Source: Parabacteroides distasonis ATCC 8503
GTDB lineage: Bacteria; Bacteroidota; Bacteroidia; Bacteroidales; Tannerellaceae
Reading direction: 5' to 3'
DNA: 64,000 nucleotides
Assembly: GCF_000012845.1 (NCBI RefSeq)
Contig: NC_009615.1
Location: forward strand, 4,094,501-4,158,500
Of this stretch, positions 56,147 to 63,392 are shown in pieces. Under the pieces are notes generated by a model that saw only the letters and a list, made by a program, of their open reading frames with translations, did no database searches and was not told the origin of the DNA. The translations under genes and the position numbers were made by a program. How positions within the stretch are numbered: position 1 is the stretch's first letter; every line of letters begins with the position of its first letter.

Positions 56147-57244
56147 TTACTGGTAGTCTTCTCCGGTTTCCCAAGCCTCCGCATCATTATATAATGCTTT
56201 TAGATGGTTCACCCAGATCTGACGAACAGCGTCGTAATCGCCTAAGCCTATGATCTTACAGTTCTCTAAACTTCCGTTATGGCTTTCTTTCGTGTCAATC
56301 TTGAAGCCCATCTTCAAAAGTTTTAGTCTCCAGCAAGCGTCGGCGTTAGGAGCGGCAGCGCTGAAATCATCACCCTCCTCGATACCCCAAAGGTCATTAT
56401 GCGCATGGTCTCCGGCGATAGACATGAACGGAGCTAAGGAGATCGTGATCTCTTCCGGTTTTAAGTTATGATCCTCGCAGTATTTGGTAAGTTTGGAGTA
56501 GACACATTCCTCATTTGGTTCGCCTTCTTCCGGCCAGAACAACATATCTCCGTAATCAACGGTACCTACGAATACATTCTTGTTAGCGGCCAAGGCTTGC
56601 ATAGCCTCTTCTGTTTCCGTGTATTTCGTATTTGCGTTATAGTTTTTATCCGGGTTACCATGTCCCATTAATAAAAGGATGTTCTTGTTATCAGCCAATT
56701 TATCACTGTAGTGGCTGTATAGGACTTTCGCTACGGCTTCCACATCCTCTTCGTTGTACACCAAACAAGGGCTTTTTACGACTTGAACACTCGGGAAAGA
56801 CTCGATCATGAATTTCTTCTTCACGTCCGTATTCATCAAGCTTAGGTATTCCTCACCCGGGATGATGTGTAAGGACTGTACCGCAACCTTCTTGTAACCG
56901 GCATTTCCTAGGGCTTGTAACCAAAGGTCCGGTTGGTAACGTGCGATACCTGTCTCTGCTTCTACACGATTCACACAAGTACGGGAGGTAAATGACAAAT
57001 AGATGTCCGCATCGGGAAATGCGTTTTGGAAATCGGCTAGTGTAGCGTCGTATGTCTTGATAGACTCCTTGAATGTGCTACCGAATGTACACAACAAGAT
57101 CGCCGTGTCATGTTTCTTACTTGCCTTTACGACTTCTTCCGCCGGGTTTGCGGTATTGTCGTCGTCTCCATCATCACAGGAGGTAAAAACTGCGCTTGAG
57201 GCAAATAGACTCGCCGCAAGCAAAAGGTACTTAAATTTGTTCAT
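56147..57244 (-). CDS. CbiK-like lipoprotein (periplasmic/surface cobaltochelatase-like)
   Basis: A 365-residue lipoprotein with lipobox TSC (Cys about 23) and the acidic run DDGDDDN that follows in exported lipoproteins. The CbiK fold keeps H195 in LLMGHGNPD and H280 in SIAGDHAHNDLWG, the site that the first paralogue has lost. At the middle position it reads GTVDYGD in place of the GTVEG-type segment. It lies 22 bases downstream of the second BtuB-like receptor and shares its riboswitch. A role in inserting or removing metal from tetrapyrroles outside the cytoplasm is suggested by the family; it is not proven. Confidence 0.87.
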   Translation of the reverse strand: MNKFKYLLLAASLFASSAVFTSCDDGDDDNTANPAEEVVKASKKHDTAILLCTFGSTFKESIKTYDATLADFQNAFPDADIYLSFTSRTCVNRVEAETGIARYQPDLWLQALGNAGYKKVAVQSLHIIPGEEYLSLMNTDVKKKFMIESFPSVQVVKSPCLVYNEEDVEAVAKVLYSHYSDKLADNKNILLLMGHGNPDKNYNANTKYTETEEAMQALAANKNVFVGTVDYGDMLFWPEEGEPNEECVYSKLTKYCEDHNLKPEEITISLAPFMSIAGDHAHNDLWGIEEGDDFSAAAPNADACWRLKLLKMGFKIDTKESHNGSLENCKIIGLGDYDAVRQIWVNHLKALYNDAEAWETGEDYQ

Positions 57245-57266
57245 CGCATTTAACTTTTAAGATTGT

Positions 57267-59330
57267 TTATAGTTTATGTTTATTCTGAAATTTCACGATA
57301 AAAGAGGCGTACCAAGTCCGTCCGGGAGACGTAGTTCCACGATGGCGTCCGAACGGGGTACGATCCACATAATCGAAGATATTATCGATACCGACATTGA
57401 TATCTAGGTTCCATTTTTTCTTTTTCAATACGTTATGACGGGTATTCAATCGCCATAGCTGATAACTTTTTCCATCACCGTCCGTGATATAAAAGCGGGT
57501 GGATTGGTATCGGCCGAACAAGGTGACATCCAATTTATACTTTTTCCACGCATGGTTCCATGCTAGTTTCCAATTGGCATTATGGAATGAGGTTCCGTTG
57601 ATCGGGGTGTAGAGCATATAATTCGAGTCGGCCGGATCATCCGTATATTGCGCTTTGGCATCCGTATAGCTATAGCCTCCACCAATAGCCAAGGAAGATA
57701 GGATTTGATAGGTGAGCGATATATCTCCCCCGAAAGAGCGGGCTTTGGATAAGTTCTTGTGTTGCATGCTGGCCTCGATCTCATCCAATCGGTCTTCGGC
57801 GCTTGTCGGGATCTCGGTCAAGGCGATCATGTTCTTGATACGGTTGTAGAATCCTGTTACCGTGATCTGCAGGTTCGACGCATGATATTCTACGCTCGCC
57901 GAATAATAATTGGACTTTTGCGGTTTTAAATCCTTATTACCATAATAATGTTTCCACGGGCCGCCGCCGATCTGCGTGATATAATCATCGTGCAACTCCT
58001 TTAAGGTAGGAGCCTTAAATCCATTTGAGTATGTGGCTCGGATATTGAAGTCGCCTAGTTTGTACATGGCGGAGACTTTAGGGGTAAACGTAGCCCCGAA
58101 CTCTTGGTGCACGACGAAGCGCCCACCTACCGTCACATTCAACCGATCCGTCGGATTCCATTCGTCTTGTACATAAGCGGAAGCCGTAAATACGGAGGCT
58201 TTCCCGTTCTCGATACGCCGGGGAGATTTCAAATGATCGTATTGATATTCGAGTCCGGCGCTTAGGATATTGTTTTCCCCGAGGTGGAATACGCTTTTGG
58301 CTTGTCCTAGGAAACGTTGTTGAGAGGTTTCCAGAATATGTTCTCCGGGATAACGAGTGATACGTAAATCCGTTTCCGGATCGAAGAAGTTCGTAACATC
58401 TTTATGATGGTAATTATAGAAATAACTATAGTTACCATAAGTTAGGTCTACCGAAAGAAAATTCAGTCCTCCCAATGCGTATTTAGCTCCTCCGGCCACA
58501 TCGAAGTTCCGGTAGAATTGATCATAGGTATAATACTTGAATGCGCCGTGCGGACGATAATTCCATTTCTGGTAAAAAGAGCCATCGGCCGAAAGGCTCA
58601 GCCGGTCGTTCACTTTGTAGGTTAAGTTCTCCCTTAACGTAAAGTTCGTGGATCGGTTTACGGTTCGTGTCACGGTTCCATTCATTACCTCGTGATGGTC
58701 CCATTCTTGGGTCGTATTTCGCCAGCCGTCCGTATGGGTCGTACTAAGTGAGGTGGTGGAATTCACTCTCTTATGCCCAATGCCGATTTGTACGCTTTCC
58801 AATATATCTCCATACGATCCGACACGAGTCGTATTCGATAGGCTCACTTTATCCCGGTTCTTTTTCGTGATAATATTGATAACACCGGCGATAGCGTCCG
58901 AGCCATACAGGGAAGAGGCGGCACCTTTTACGATCTCGATACGCTCGATATTGGCGGGGTTGATAATACTCAAGTCGTTTTGTCCGCCGGTATCTCCGTT
59001 GATCCGTTTGCCATTGATAAGGATCAAGATGTAATCGTTGCCTAATCCGTTCATCTGGATGCCACTACCCATGTCGCTCGGATTAAAGGTGATGGAAGCG
59101 TTCAGCCCTTCCAGAATATCTTGCATACTGCGTCCTTGGTAACTGTCAAGGGCTTTGCCAGTGATTACCTCTGTTTGCACAGGGGCGTCTTTCAGATAGT
59201 GTTCGGTACCCGTACCGGTGACCACGACCTCGTTCAATAGCACGGAAAGTTCCTTCGGATCTTTCAATATGCTTTGGGCGCATACGGATTGTACGCATGC
59301 CACCAGAATAGCGAATGCTAAAAGCCTCAT
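57267..59330 (-). CDS. BtuB-like TonB-dependent corrinoid receptor 2
   Basis: A 687-residue receptor with signal peptide (1-18) and no carboxypeptidase-like domain: the plug begins at once with LNEVVVTGTGTEHYLKDAPVQTEVITG and runs through RIEIVKGAASSLYGSDAIAGVINIITKKN. The barrel ends in WYASFIVKFQNKHKL, so the terminal aromatic is followed by five extra residues. The cobalamin riboswitch upstream marks it as a corrinoid gene. It forms a mirror image of receptor 1 plus CbiK-like gene, converging on them. Confidence 0.92.
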   Translation of the reverse strand: MRLLAFAILVACVQSVCAQSILKDPKELSVLLNEVVVTGTGTEHYLKDAPVQTEVITGKALDSYQGRSMQDILEGLNASITFNPSDMGSGIQMNGLGNDYILILINGKRINGDTGGQNDLSIINPANIERIEIVKGAASSLYGSDAIAGVINIITKKNRDKVSLSNTTRVGSYGDILESVQIGIGHKRVNSTTSLSTTHTDGWRNTTQEWDHHEVMNGTVTRTVNRSTNFTLRENLTYKVNDRLSLSADGSFYQKWNYRPHGAFKYYTYDQFYRNFDVAGGAKYALGGLNFLSVDLTYGNYSYFYNYHHKDVTNFFDPETDLRITRYPGEHILETSQQRFLGQAKSVFHLGENNILSAGLEYQYDHLKSPRRIENGKASVFTASAYVQDEWNPTDRLNVTVGGRFVVHQEFGATFTPKVSAMYKLGDFNIRATYSNGFKAPTLKELHDDYITQIGGGPWKHYYGNKDLKPQKSNYYSASVEYHASNLQITVTGFYNRIKNMIALTEIPTSAEDRLDEIEASMQHKNLSKARSFGGDISLTYQILSSLAIGGGYSYTDAKAQYTDDPADSNYMLYTPINGTSFHNANWKLAWNHAWKKYKLDVTLFGRYQSTRFYITDGDGKSYQLWRLNTRHNVLKKKKWNLDINVGIDNIFDYVDRTPFGRHRGTTSPGRTWYASFIVKFQNKHKL

Positions 59331-59458
59331 ATAGTGTTTTATTTGTACACGAAATAAAACAACAAGCCTCTATCTGGTTATGTCTCAAAAAATAAATTGA
59401 ATCGTTTTTTGTATGACACATACTTCTATCCTGGAAGCTTGATGTTATTGTAAGACTT

Positions 59459-59620
59459 TAGCAGGTATTCTGGCTCTCCTCTGGTTAGAAACCTTCCCAT
59501 TCCGACTTAGGAACAGTGGCTTTTGAACTTCTAACCAACTTCATGAGGATTACAGCTGCAGGAACAGCTCCGGATTCACACCGGATTCCCTCTCACCAAA
59601 CTATGTGATAGCTTGATTAC
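59459..59620 (-). ncRNA. Cobalamin riboswitch upstream of BtuB-like receptor 2
   Basis: On the minus strand: GAGGGAATCCGGTGTGAATC, GAGCTGTTCCTGCAGCTGTAA, GCCACTG, GGGAAGG and a final GAGCCAGAATACCTGC (B12 box). This is the standard core order. Confidence 0.95.
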
Positions 59621-59632
59621 TAAAATCGGAGG

Positions 59633-59640
59633 CAAAGATA
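59633..59640 (-). promoter_or_regulatory. -7 element of the riboswitch-btuB-like transcript (R3)
   Basis: TATCTTTG on the minus strand, right upstream of the riboswitch. The rest of the gap to 59824 is AT-rich and shows nothing else. Confidence 0.55.
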
Positions 59641-59824
59641 TGAATGTTTTCTAATATTTAGAAAATATATATGAAAAAGTTTTTCTATAAACAGCCGATT
59701 GCGTTTTTGTAAGGTATGATATGTCTGTCCACTTCTATTTAGGAGAAAGAATATTTACATCATAAAGAAGATATCGGTAAATGTAATTGGCTGACAATTC
59801 GTAAGTAATACTGTTTGTCGAATC

Positions 59825-60622
59825 TTACTTCAAGCCTCTCGATTGATAGATCCTTTCCTTGGCCTCATTTATTTTCTGAAACTTCTCGTTGGCGGCCTTG
59901 CGGATGTCTTCTCCCAAACTGGCTACTTTGTCCGGATGATGCTTGACGGCCATCCGGCGATAGGCGGCACGGACTTCCTCGTCCGTGGCGGTCGGTTCTA
60001 TCTCTAGCACCTTGTAGGCATCGTCCAAGGAACTTCCTTTTAGGTTCAACATGGATTCAACTTCTCTATCAGACATTCCCATCGCCATCGCTACCTCTTT
60101 CAAGGCATTGATCTCGGCTGCGCACACATTCCCGTCACTCTTAGCGATCTCGGCGAGGAACGCGAGCAATTGCAGCCGCTCCTCATAACTTAGGTTGTAT
60201 GCGATCTGGGTTCCGCATTCCCGGATGGTATTCTTGAATCCCATGTTGTTCTCCTGATCCATGCGTTTAGCTTGGTCGAAAAGCTTTAGCAATATCTCCT
60301 CACCTTGGCTTACGGCGATCTCGCCGAAGTTTCTCCGAAGGAATTGACGGACGTATTCCATCTCGCTATGCATGATCTTCCCGTCGGCACGGATGATATA
60401 GGATGCCATAACCAACATGGAGAAAAGGAAACTGTTACGTTCCCCGGCGTATGGGTCTCTTCGTATATATTCATCATCGTAATTGGTGCCGCCACCGAAA
60501 GACTGCCCCGTCATATTTGCCCCTTCCTCGAAGAAAGAGCCTAATATAATGCCGGCTAGAGCGCCTAGCGGTCCGAACGCCATAAATCCCAAGACGCCAC
60601 CTATCCATTTCCCGATACCCAT
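59825..60622 (-). CDS. DjlA-like TerB plus DnaJ-domain co-chaperone
   Basis: A 265-residue protein. The N-terminus has a glycine-rich hydrophobic segment (WIGGVLGFMAFGPLGALAGIILG, about 6-28), then a TerB-like helical domain (MLVMASYIIRADGKIMHSEMEYVRQFL and AEIAKSDGNVCAAEINALKEVA, about 68-190), and a C-terminal J-domain (DAYKVLEIEPTATDEEVRAAYRRMAVKHHPDKV) with intact HPD. This order is that of DjlA, which presents substrates to DnaK at the membrane. The role in this organism is untested. Confidence 0.9.
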   Translation of the reverse strand: MGIGKWIGGVLGFMAFGPLGALAGIILGSFFEEGANMTGQSFGGGTNYDDEYIRRDPYAGERNSFLFSMLVMASYIIRADGKIMHSEMEYVRQFLRRNFGEIAVSQGEEILLKLFDQAKRMDQENNMGFKNTIRECGTQIAYNLSYEERLQLLAFLAEIAKSDGNVCAAEINALKEVAMAMGMSDREVESMLNLKGSSLDDAYKVLEIEPTATDEEVRAAYRRMAVKHHPDKVASLGEDIRKAANEKFQKINEAKERIYQSRGLK

Positions 60623-60694
60623 ATTCCTGTTTATCTTATTTGTTGATTACCGATATGCAATATTCGTAAAAAAACGGGAGATATGCAAATGTGA

Positions 60695-60723
60695 AAGGCG
60701 GGTGCGTGAAGCATACCCGCCTT
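60695..60723 (-). terminator. Intrinsic terminator downstream of the gene remnant
   Basis: AAGGCGGGT at 60695-60703 pairs perfectly with ACCCGCCTT at 60715-60723 across an 11-base loop. On the minus strand it is followed by TCACATTTGC; it ends transcripts from the HAD/acetyltransferase side. Confidence 0.72.
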
Positions 60724-60727
60724 GCGG

Positions 60728-60871
60728 TTATTTGGAGAGTTGGATCTTGAATGTTTTCTCATTTATCCGGATGACATACGTACCGAAGGGTAATCCCTTG
60801 TAGCCCTGTAAGCCTATTTGCTTTTGGTAGCGTACAATCTTTCCATTGAGTGCGATCACTATCACTGGCTG
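60728..60871 (-). pseudogene. 3' remnant of a gene (47 codons, possibly a C-terminal sorting-type domain)
   Basis: On the minus strand an open frame between two stop codons encodes VIVIALNGKIVRYQKQIGLQ followed by GYKGLPFGTYVIRINEKTFK and a short end. The G-x-I-x(n)-GLPFGTYVIRI pattern is like the last strands of beta-sandwich C-terminal domains of secreted Bacteroidetes proteins, such as type IX sorting domains. No start codon or upstream body is present; a stop precedes it and the HAD gene begins seven bases beyond. It looks like the end of a gene whose front was deleted. A terminator follows it. Confidence 0.55.
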
Positions 60872-60877
60872 TAGCTA

Positions 60878-61495
60878 TTATTGTTCAATTTTGATCCCGA
60901 AAATTCGCTCTATTTCAAAAATATATTCTTTGGGTGTTGTGAACAATACGGCTTCCATTCCAATCGCCTTTGCACCCAATACATTCACCATTCTGTCATC
61001 CGTAAACAAACATTCCGACGGTTTAAGGCCATATTTGTCACAAAGGCGAAGATAAATTTCCTTTTCAGGCTTGATGAAGTGTTCCTCACACGATATTACC
61101 ACACCGTCAAGCAACTGGAATATGTCGAATTTCTCCATGACCCGGTAGATTGTGTCGCTCCAGTTCGTCAACCCATATAGTTTGAATCCAGATTGCTTTA
61201 ACTTTTTTAGAAGTACACGCATACCTTCAATCTCTCCTGTTATCTCTTCAAGATAATTATCCTTGAAAAACGTGAAGGCATCGCTATATTCAGGATACCT
61301 TTTTATTGCTCCGTCAATCATTTTCTCAAACGGGATTATTCCACGGTCGCACATGTTTATAAATTCCGGATCTGATAGAATCTTGTGAAAACCGATTAGC
61401 GACACTTCATCATCCCCGAAATGTCGTTCAAGCAAGGGTTGCAAATCGTGATTTACAAGGACCTTGCCAAAATCAAAAATGAGGTTTTTAATCAT
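60878..61495 (-). CDS. HAD-superfamily phosphatase (YihX-like)
   Basis: A 205-residue haloacid-dehalogenase hydrolase. Motif I is LIFDFGKVLVNHD (about 5-17), motif II the T in YGLTNWSD, motif III the K in HFIKPEKEIY, and motif IV LFTDDRMVNVLGA; the cap between I and II is the small helical C1 type. Such enzymes dephosphorylate sugar phosphates or nucleotides. Its first 8 bases overlap the end of the acetyltransferase gene upstream on the minus strand, so the two are co-translated. Substrate unknown. Confidence 0.9.
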   Translation of the reverse strand: MIKNLIFDFGKVLVNHDLQPLLERHFGDDEVSLIGFHKILSDPEFINMCDRGIIPFEKMIDGAIKRYPEYSDAFTFFKDNYLEEITGEIEGMRVLLKKLKQSGFKLYGLTNWSDTIYRVMEKFDIFQLLDGVVISCEEHFIKPEKEIYLRLCDKYGLKPSECLFTDDRMVNVLGAKAIGMEAVLFTTPKEYIFEIERIFGIKIEQ

Positions 61496-62081
61496 TATCT
61501 TCGATATTTTTAATTACACGGCAAGGATTGCCGACAGCTATGGAATTGGCAGGAATATGTTTCACGACAACACTGCCTGCTCCGATGACAGAGTTTTTAC
61601 CGATGGTCACACCCGGAAGGATTGTAGAGCCGCCTCCTATCCATACACCATCTTCTATAAGGACGGGGCGGGCAATTGTGTCGCAGATGGACGCTCCGGG
61701 ACATGTCCTTTCCGGCATCCTTTCCGCGAGGTGAACGGAATGAGTAGCGGTATATATTTTTACATCGGGGGCTATCATCACGTTGTTACCGATAATGATA
61801 TTGTTATTATCGAGGAACGTGCAGTTCATGTTCACGATCACCTTGTTCCCGAAATAGATGTTTTTCCCATACTCGCATCGGAAGTCTATGTCGATGTAAA
61901 CATCCTTGCCGATACTTCCGAACATCTGCCGATAGATGCGCTGCTTTGCCTCATTGTCGGCATAATCCGTTTCTCTGAGTTGGTGTAGTAGCCTTTTGTT
62001 ACGGACAGTCATTTCCGTTATTTCGGGCGATGAGCCGTCGAAAGGCTCCTCATCCATACATTTTTGATATTCAGTTTTCAT
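61488..62081 (-). CDS. Maltose/galactoside-type sugar O-acetyltransferase
   Basis: A 197-residue left-handed beta-helix acetyltransferase of the Maa/LacA group. The N-terminal helical Mac domain (DEEPFDGSSPEITEMTVRNKRLLHQL) is followed by hexapeptide repeats, NMNCTFLDNNNIIIGNNVMIAPDV, the catalytic His in TATHSVHLAERM, and VWIGGGSTILPGVTIGKNSVIGAGSVVVKHIPANSIAVGNP. It acetylates a sugar hydroxyl using acetyl-CoA. It is the first gene of an operon with the HAD phosphatase. The patch from 60.8 to 63.1 kb looks accessory. Confidence 0.94.
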   Translation of the reverse strand: MKTEYQKCMDEEPFDGSSPEITEMTVRNKRLLHQLRETDYADNEAKQRIYRQMFGSIGKDVYIDIDFRCEYGKNIYFGNKVIVNMNCTFLDNNNIIIGNNVMIAPDVKIYTATHSVHLAERMPERTCPGASICDTIARPVLIEDGVWIGGGSTILPGVTIGKNSVIGAGSVVVKHIPANSIAVGNPCRVIKNIEDND

Positions 62082-62146
62082 GCTTTCAATTCATGTCATT
62101 GCAGAGCCATATTCTTGTTTGAGCCAATTTTTACAGCTTGAAGGTA

Positions 62147-62154
62147 CAAAGTTA
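62147..62154 (-). promoter_or_regulatory. -7 element of the acetyltransferase-HAD operon
   Basis: TAACTTTG on the minus strand, 65 bases upstream of the acetyltransferase ATG. A divergent promoter lies at 62217-62224. Confidence 0.45.
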
Positions 62155-62216
62155 TTAAAAATCGAGAAGAAGACGAACGGATGGAGATCTGTTTTTCTCA
62201 ATCTCACTTTTTATAT

Positions 62217-62224
62217 TAACTTTG
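62217..62224 (+). promoter_or_regulatory. -7 element of the two-gene unknown operon
   Basis: TAACTTTG on the plus strand, 18 bases before the ATG at 62243. Confidence 0.45.
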
Positions 62225-62242
62225 TTCCAGATAGACTTCTGA

Positions 62243-62524
62243 ATGCGGAAAAAGATGAATCTACATATTGAATTAGATACGAGCCATCCGGCATACGAAT
62301 GGCTTGAAAGGCAGGCCGACAAGATCGGTGCGAAAGGACATTTCGGCACTCACGGGCAGCATCACATTGAGCGGGATAAGATGTGTGAGGCCGCCGGCTG
62401 TTATGTGATAGAGAACATCCGCATCGCTCCCGGAGAAATCGATGAGATACAAACGATACGTGTTAATTTTGACTTGGCCTACCCTTCGACAGGTAAGCCT
62501 TGTACGGTTATTCCTTGGAGTTGA
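62243..62524 (+). CDS. Small protein of unknown function, His-rich centre
   Basis: A 93-residue protein that I do not recognise. It starts with a short basic N-terminus; the ATG at 62255 (MNLHIEL) is an equally good start. The middle reads IGAKGHFGTHGQHHIERDKM, with five histidines in about twenty residues, followed by a beta-strand-rich end. No signal peptide or TM segment. Its stop overlaps the start of the next gene (TGATG), so the two are translationally coupled. The His cluster could bind a metal, but no known motif fits. Confidence 0.65.
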   Translation: MRKKMNLHIELDTSHPAYEWLERQADKIGAKGHFGTHGQHHIERDKMCEAAGCYVIENIRIAPGEIDEIQTIRVNFDLAYPSTGKPCTVIPWS

Positions 62525-63063
62525 TGGACGACAAGTTCCGATACAGGCTATCCGGGAATCAGAAGATTGAGATAGCTCAAAACCTGATTGATATCATGGA
62601 AAAAGGCTCGGGGATAACCGAGCAGACCATTACGTTTATTGATAACTGGATTCGTACCGGTCCCGCCGAAAAGGGAAAAGCTTTTTTCGATGTGTGGGAC
62701 ATCGTCTTGAGAAACTATCTGCCGACAACCAGACCTGTTCTATTCCGCACGTGCGCAGAAATCGGTAAGGACGGCAAAATAGCAAGTTTTACCGCACGAT
62801 TGGAATGCGCAAGAAGATTCGCCAAAGATAATAGTGAATTCCTAATTATATGTGATACAAAAGAAACGCTTATGTGTGAGGAGGAAGTTTATCGGCCGGG
62901 GGAGTACGAGCATACGTTCTATCCGCTTGTAGAAGTTTTGAAGAAAGCGGAGTCTTGCGGTGGATGCGGCTTCTCGCAAAGATTGCTGGATGACTATATT
63001 GGCGAGGATGAGTATATCATGAGAATCAACTTAACGGATATACATTGTTTCAAGTGGAAATAA
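62524..63063 (+). CDS. Protein of unknown function coupled to the upstream small gene
   Basis: A 179-residue cytoplasmic-looking protein with no match I can name. It begins with a helical stretch (KIEIAQNLIDIMEKGSGITEQ), has an Arg/Phe-rich middle (RPVLFRTCAEIGKDGK, SFTARLECARRFAKDN, LIICDTKETLM) and a Cys cluster (ESCGGCGFSQRL). The start at 62524 is chosen because the ATG shares its A with the previous stop; a TTG at 62500 would add eight residues. It occurs in an accessory patch next to the divergent acetyltransferase. Function open. Confidence 0.6.
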   Translation: MDDKFRYRLSGNQKIEIAQNLIDIMEKGSGITEQTITFIDNWIRTGPAEKGKAFFDVWDIVLRNYLPTTRPVLFRTCAEIGKDGKIASFTARLECARRFAKDNSEFLIICDTKETLMCEEEVYRPGEYEHTFYPLVEVLKKAESCGGCGFSQRLLDDYIGEDEYIMRINLTDIHCFKWK

Positions 63064-63148
63064 GAAAGGGACAATGATATTCCACATTTTAATCGGATTT
63101 TTTAAAAGTTGAAAGAGGTAACGCCACAAGAATACAGAAAACATTTCC

Positions 63149-63156
63149 TATCTTTG
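63149..63156 (+). promoter_or_regulatory. -7 element of the riboswitch-receptor transcript (R4)
   Basis: TATCTTTG just before the riboswitch at 63160 matches TAnnTTTG. Confidence 0.55.
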
Positions 63157-63159
63157 CCA

Positions 63160-63345
63160 CCGATCAAGGTGTAACCGCTATCCGTTCCGGTAGTGGCTAG
63201 TAAAAGGGAATCCGGTGTGAATCCGGAGCTGTACCCGTAGCTGTAAGTCCTTGTAGCCCCGGCAAATCTTGTTGCCACTGCCTATCGGATAGGTGGGAAG
63301 GTAGCCGACAGAGGGTGGACGAGCCAGAAAACCTGCCATGATCTT
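63160..63345 (+). ncRNA. Cobalamin riboswitch upstream of the third receptor
   Basis: Blocks in order: GGGAATCCGGTGTGAATCCG, GAGCTGTACCCGTAGCTGTAA, GCCACTGCC, GTGGGAAGGTAG and GAGCCAGAAAACCTGCC. This is the fourth copy of the element in 14 kb; it lies 48 bases before the receptor ATG. Confidence 0.95.
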
Positions 63346-63392
63346 GTTATGCGACGTTTCGGGTGAAGACGTTGGTAAACCTAAGAATTATT

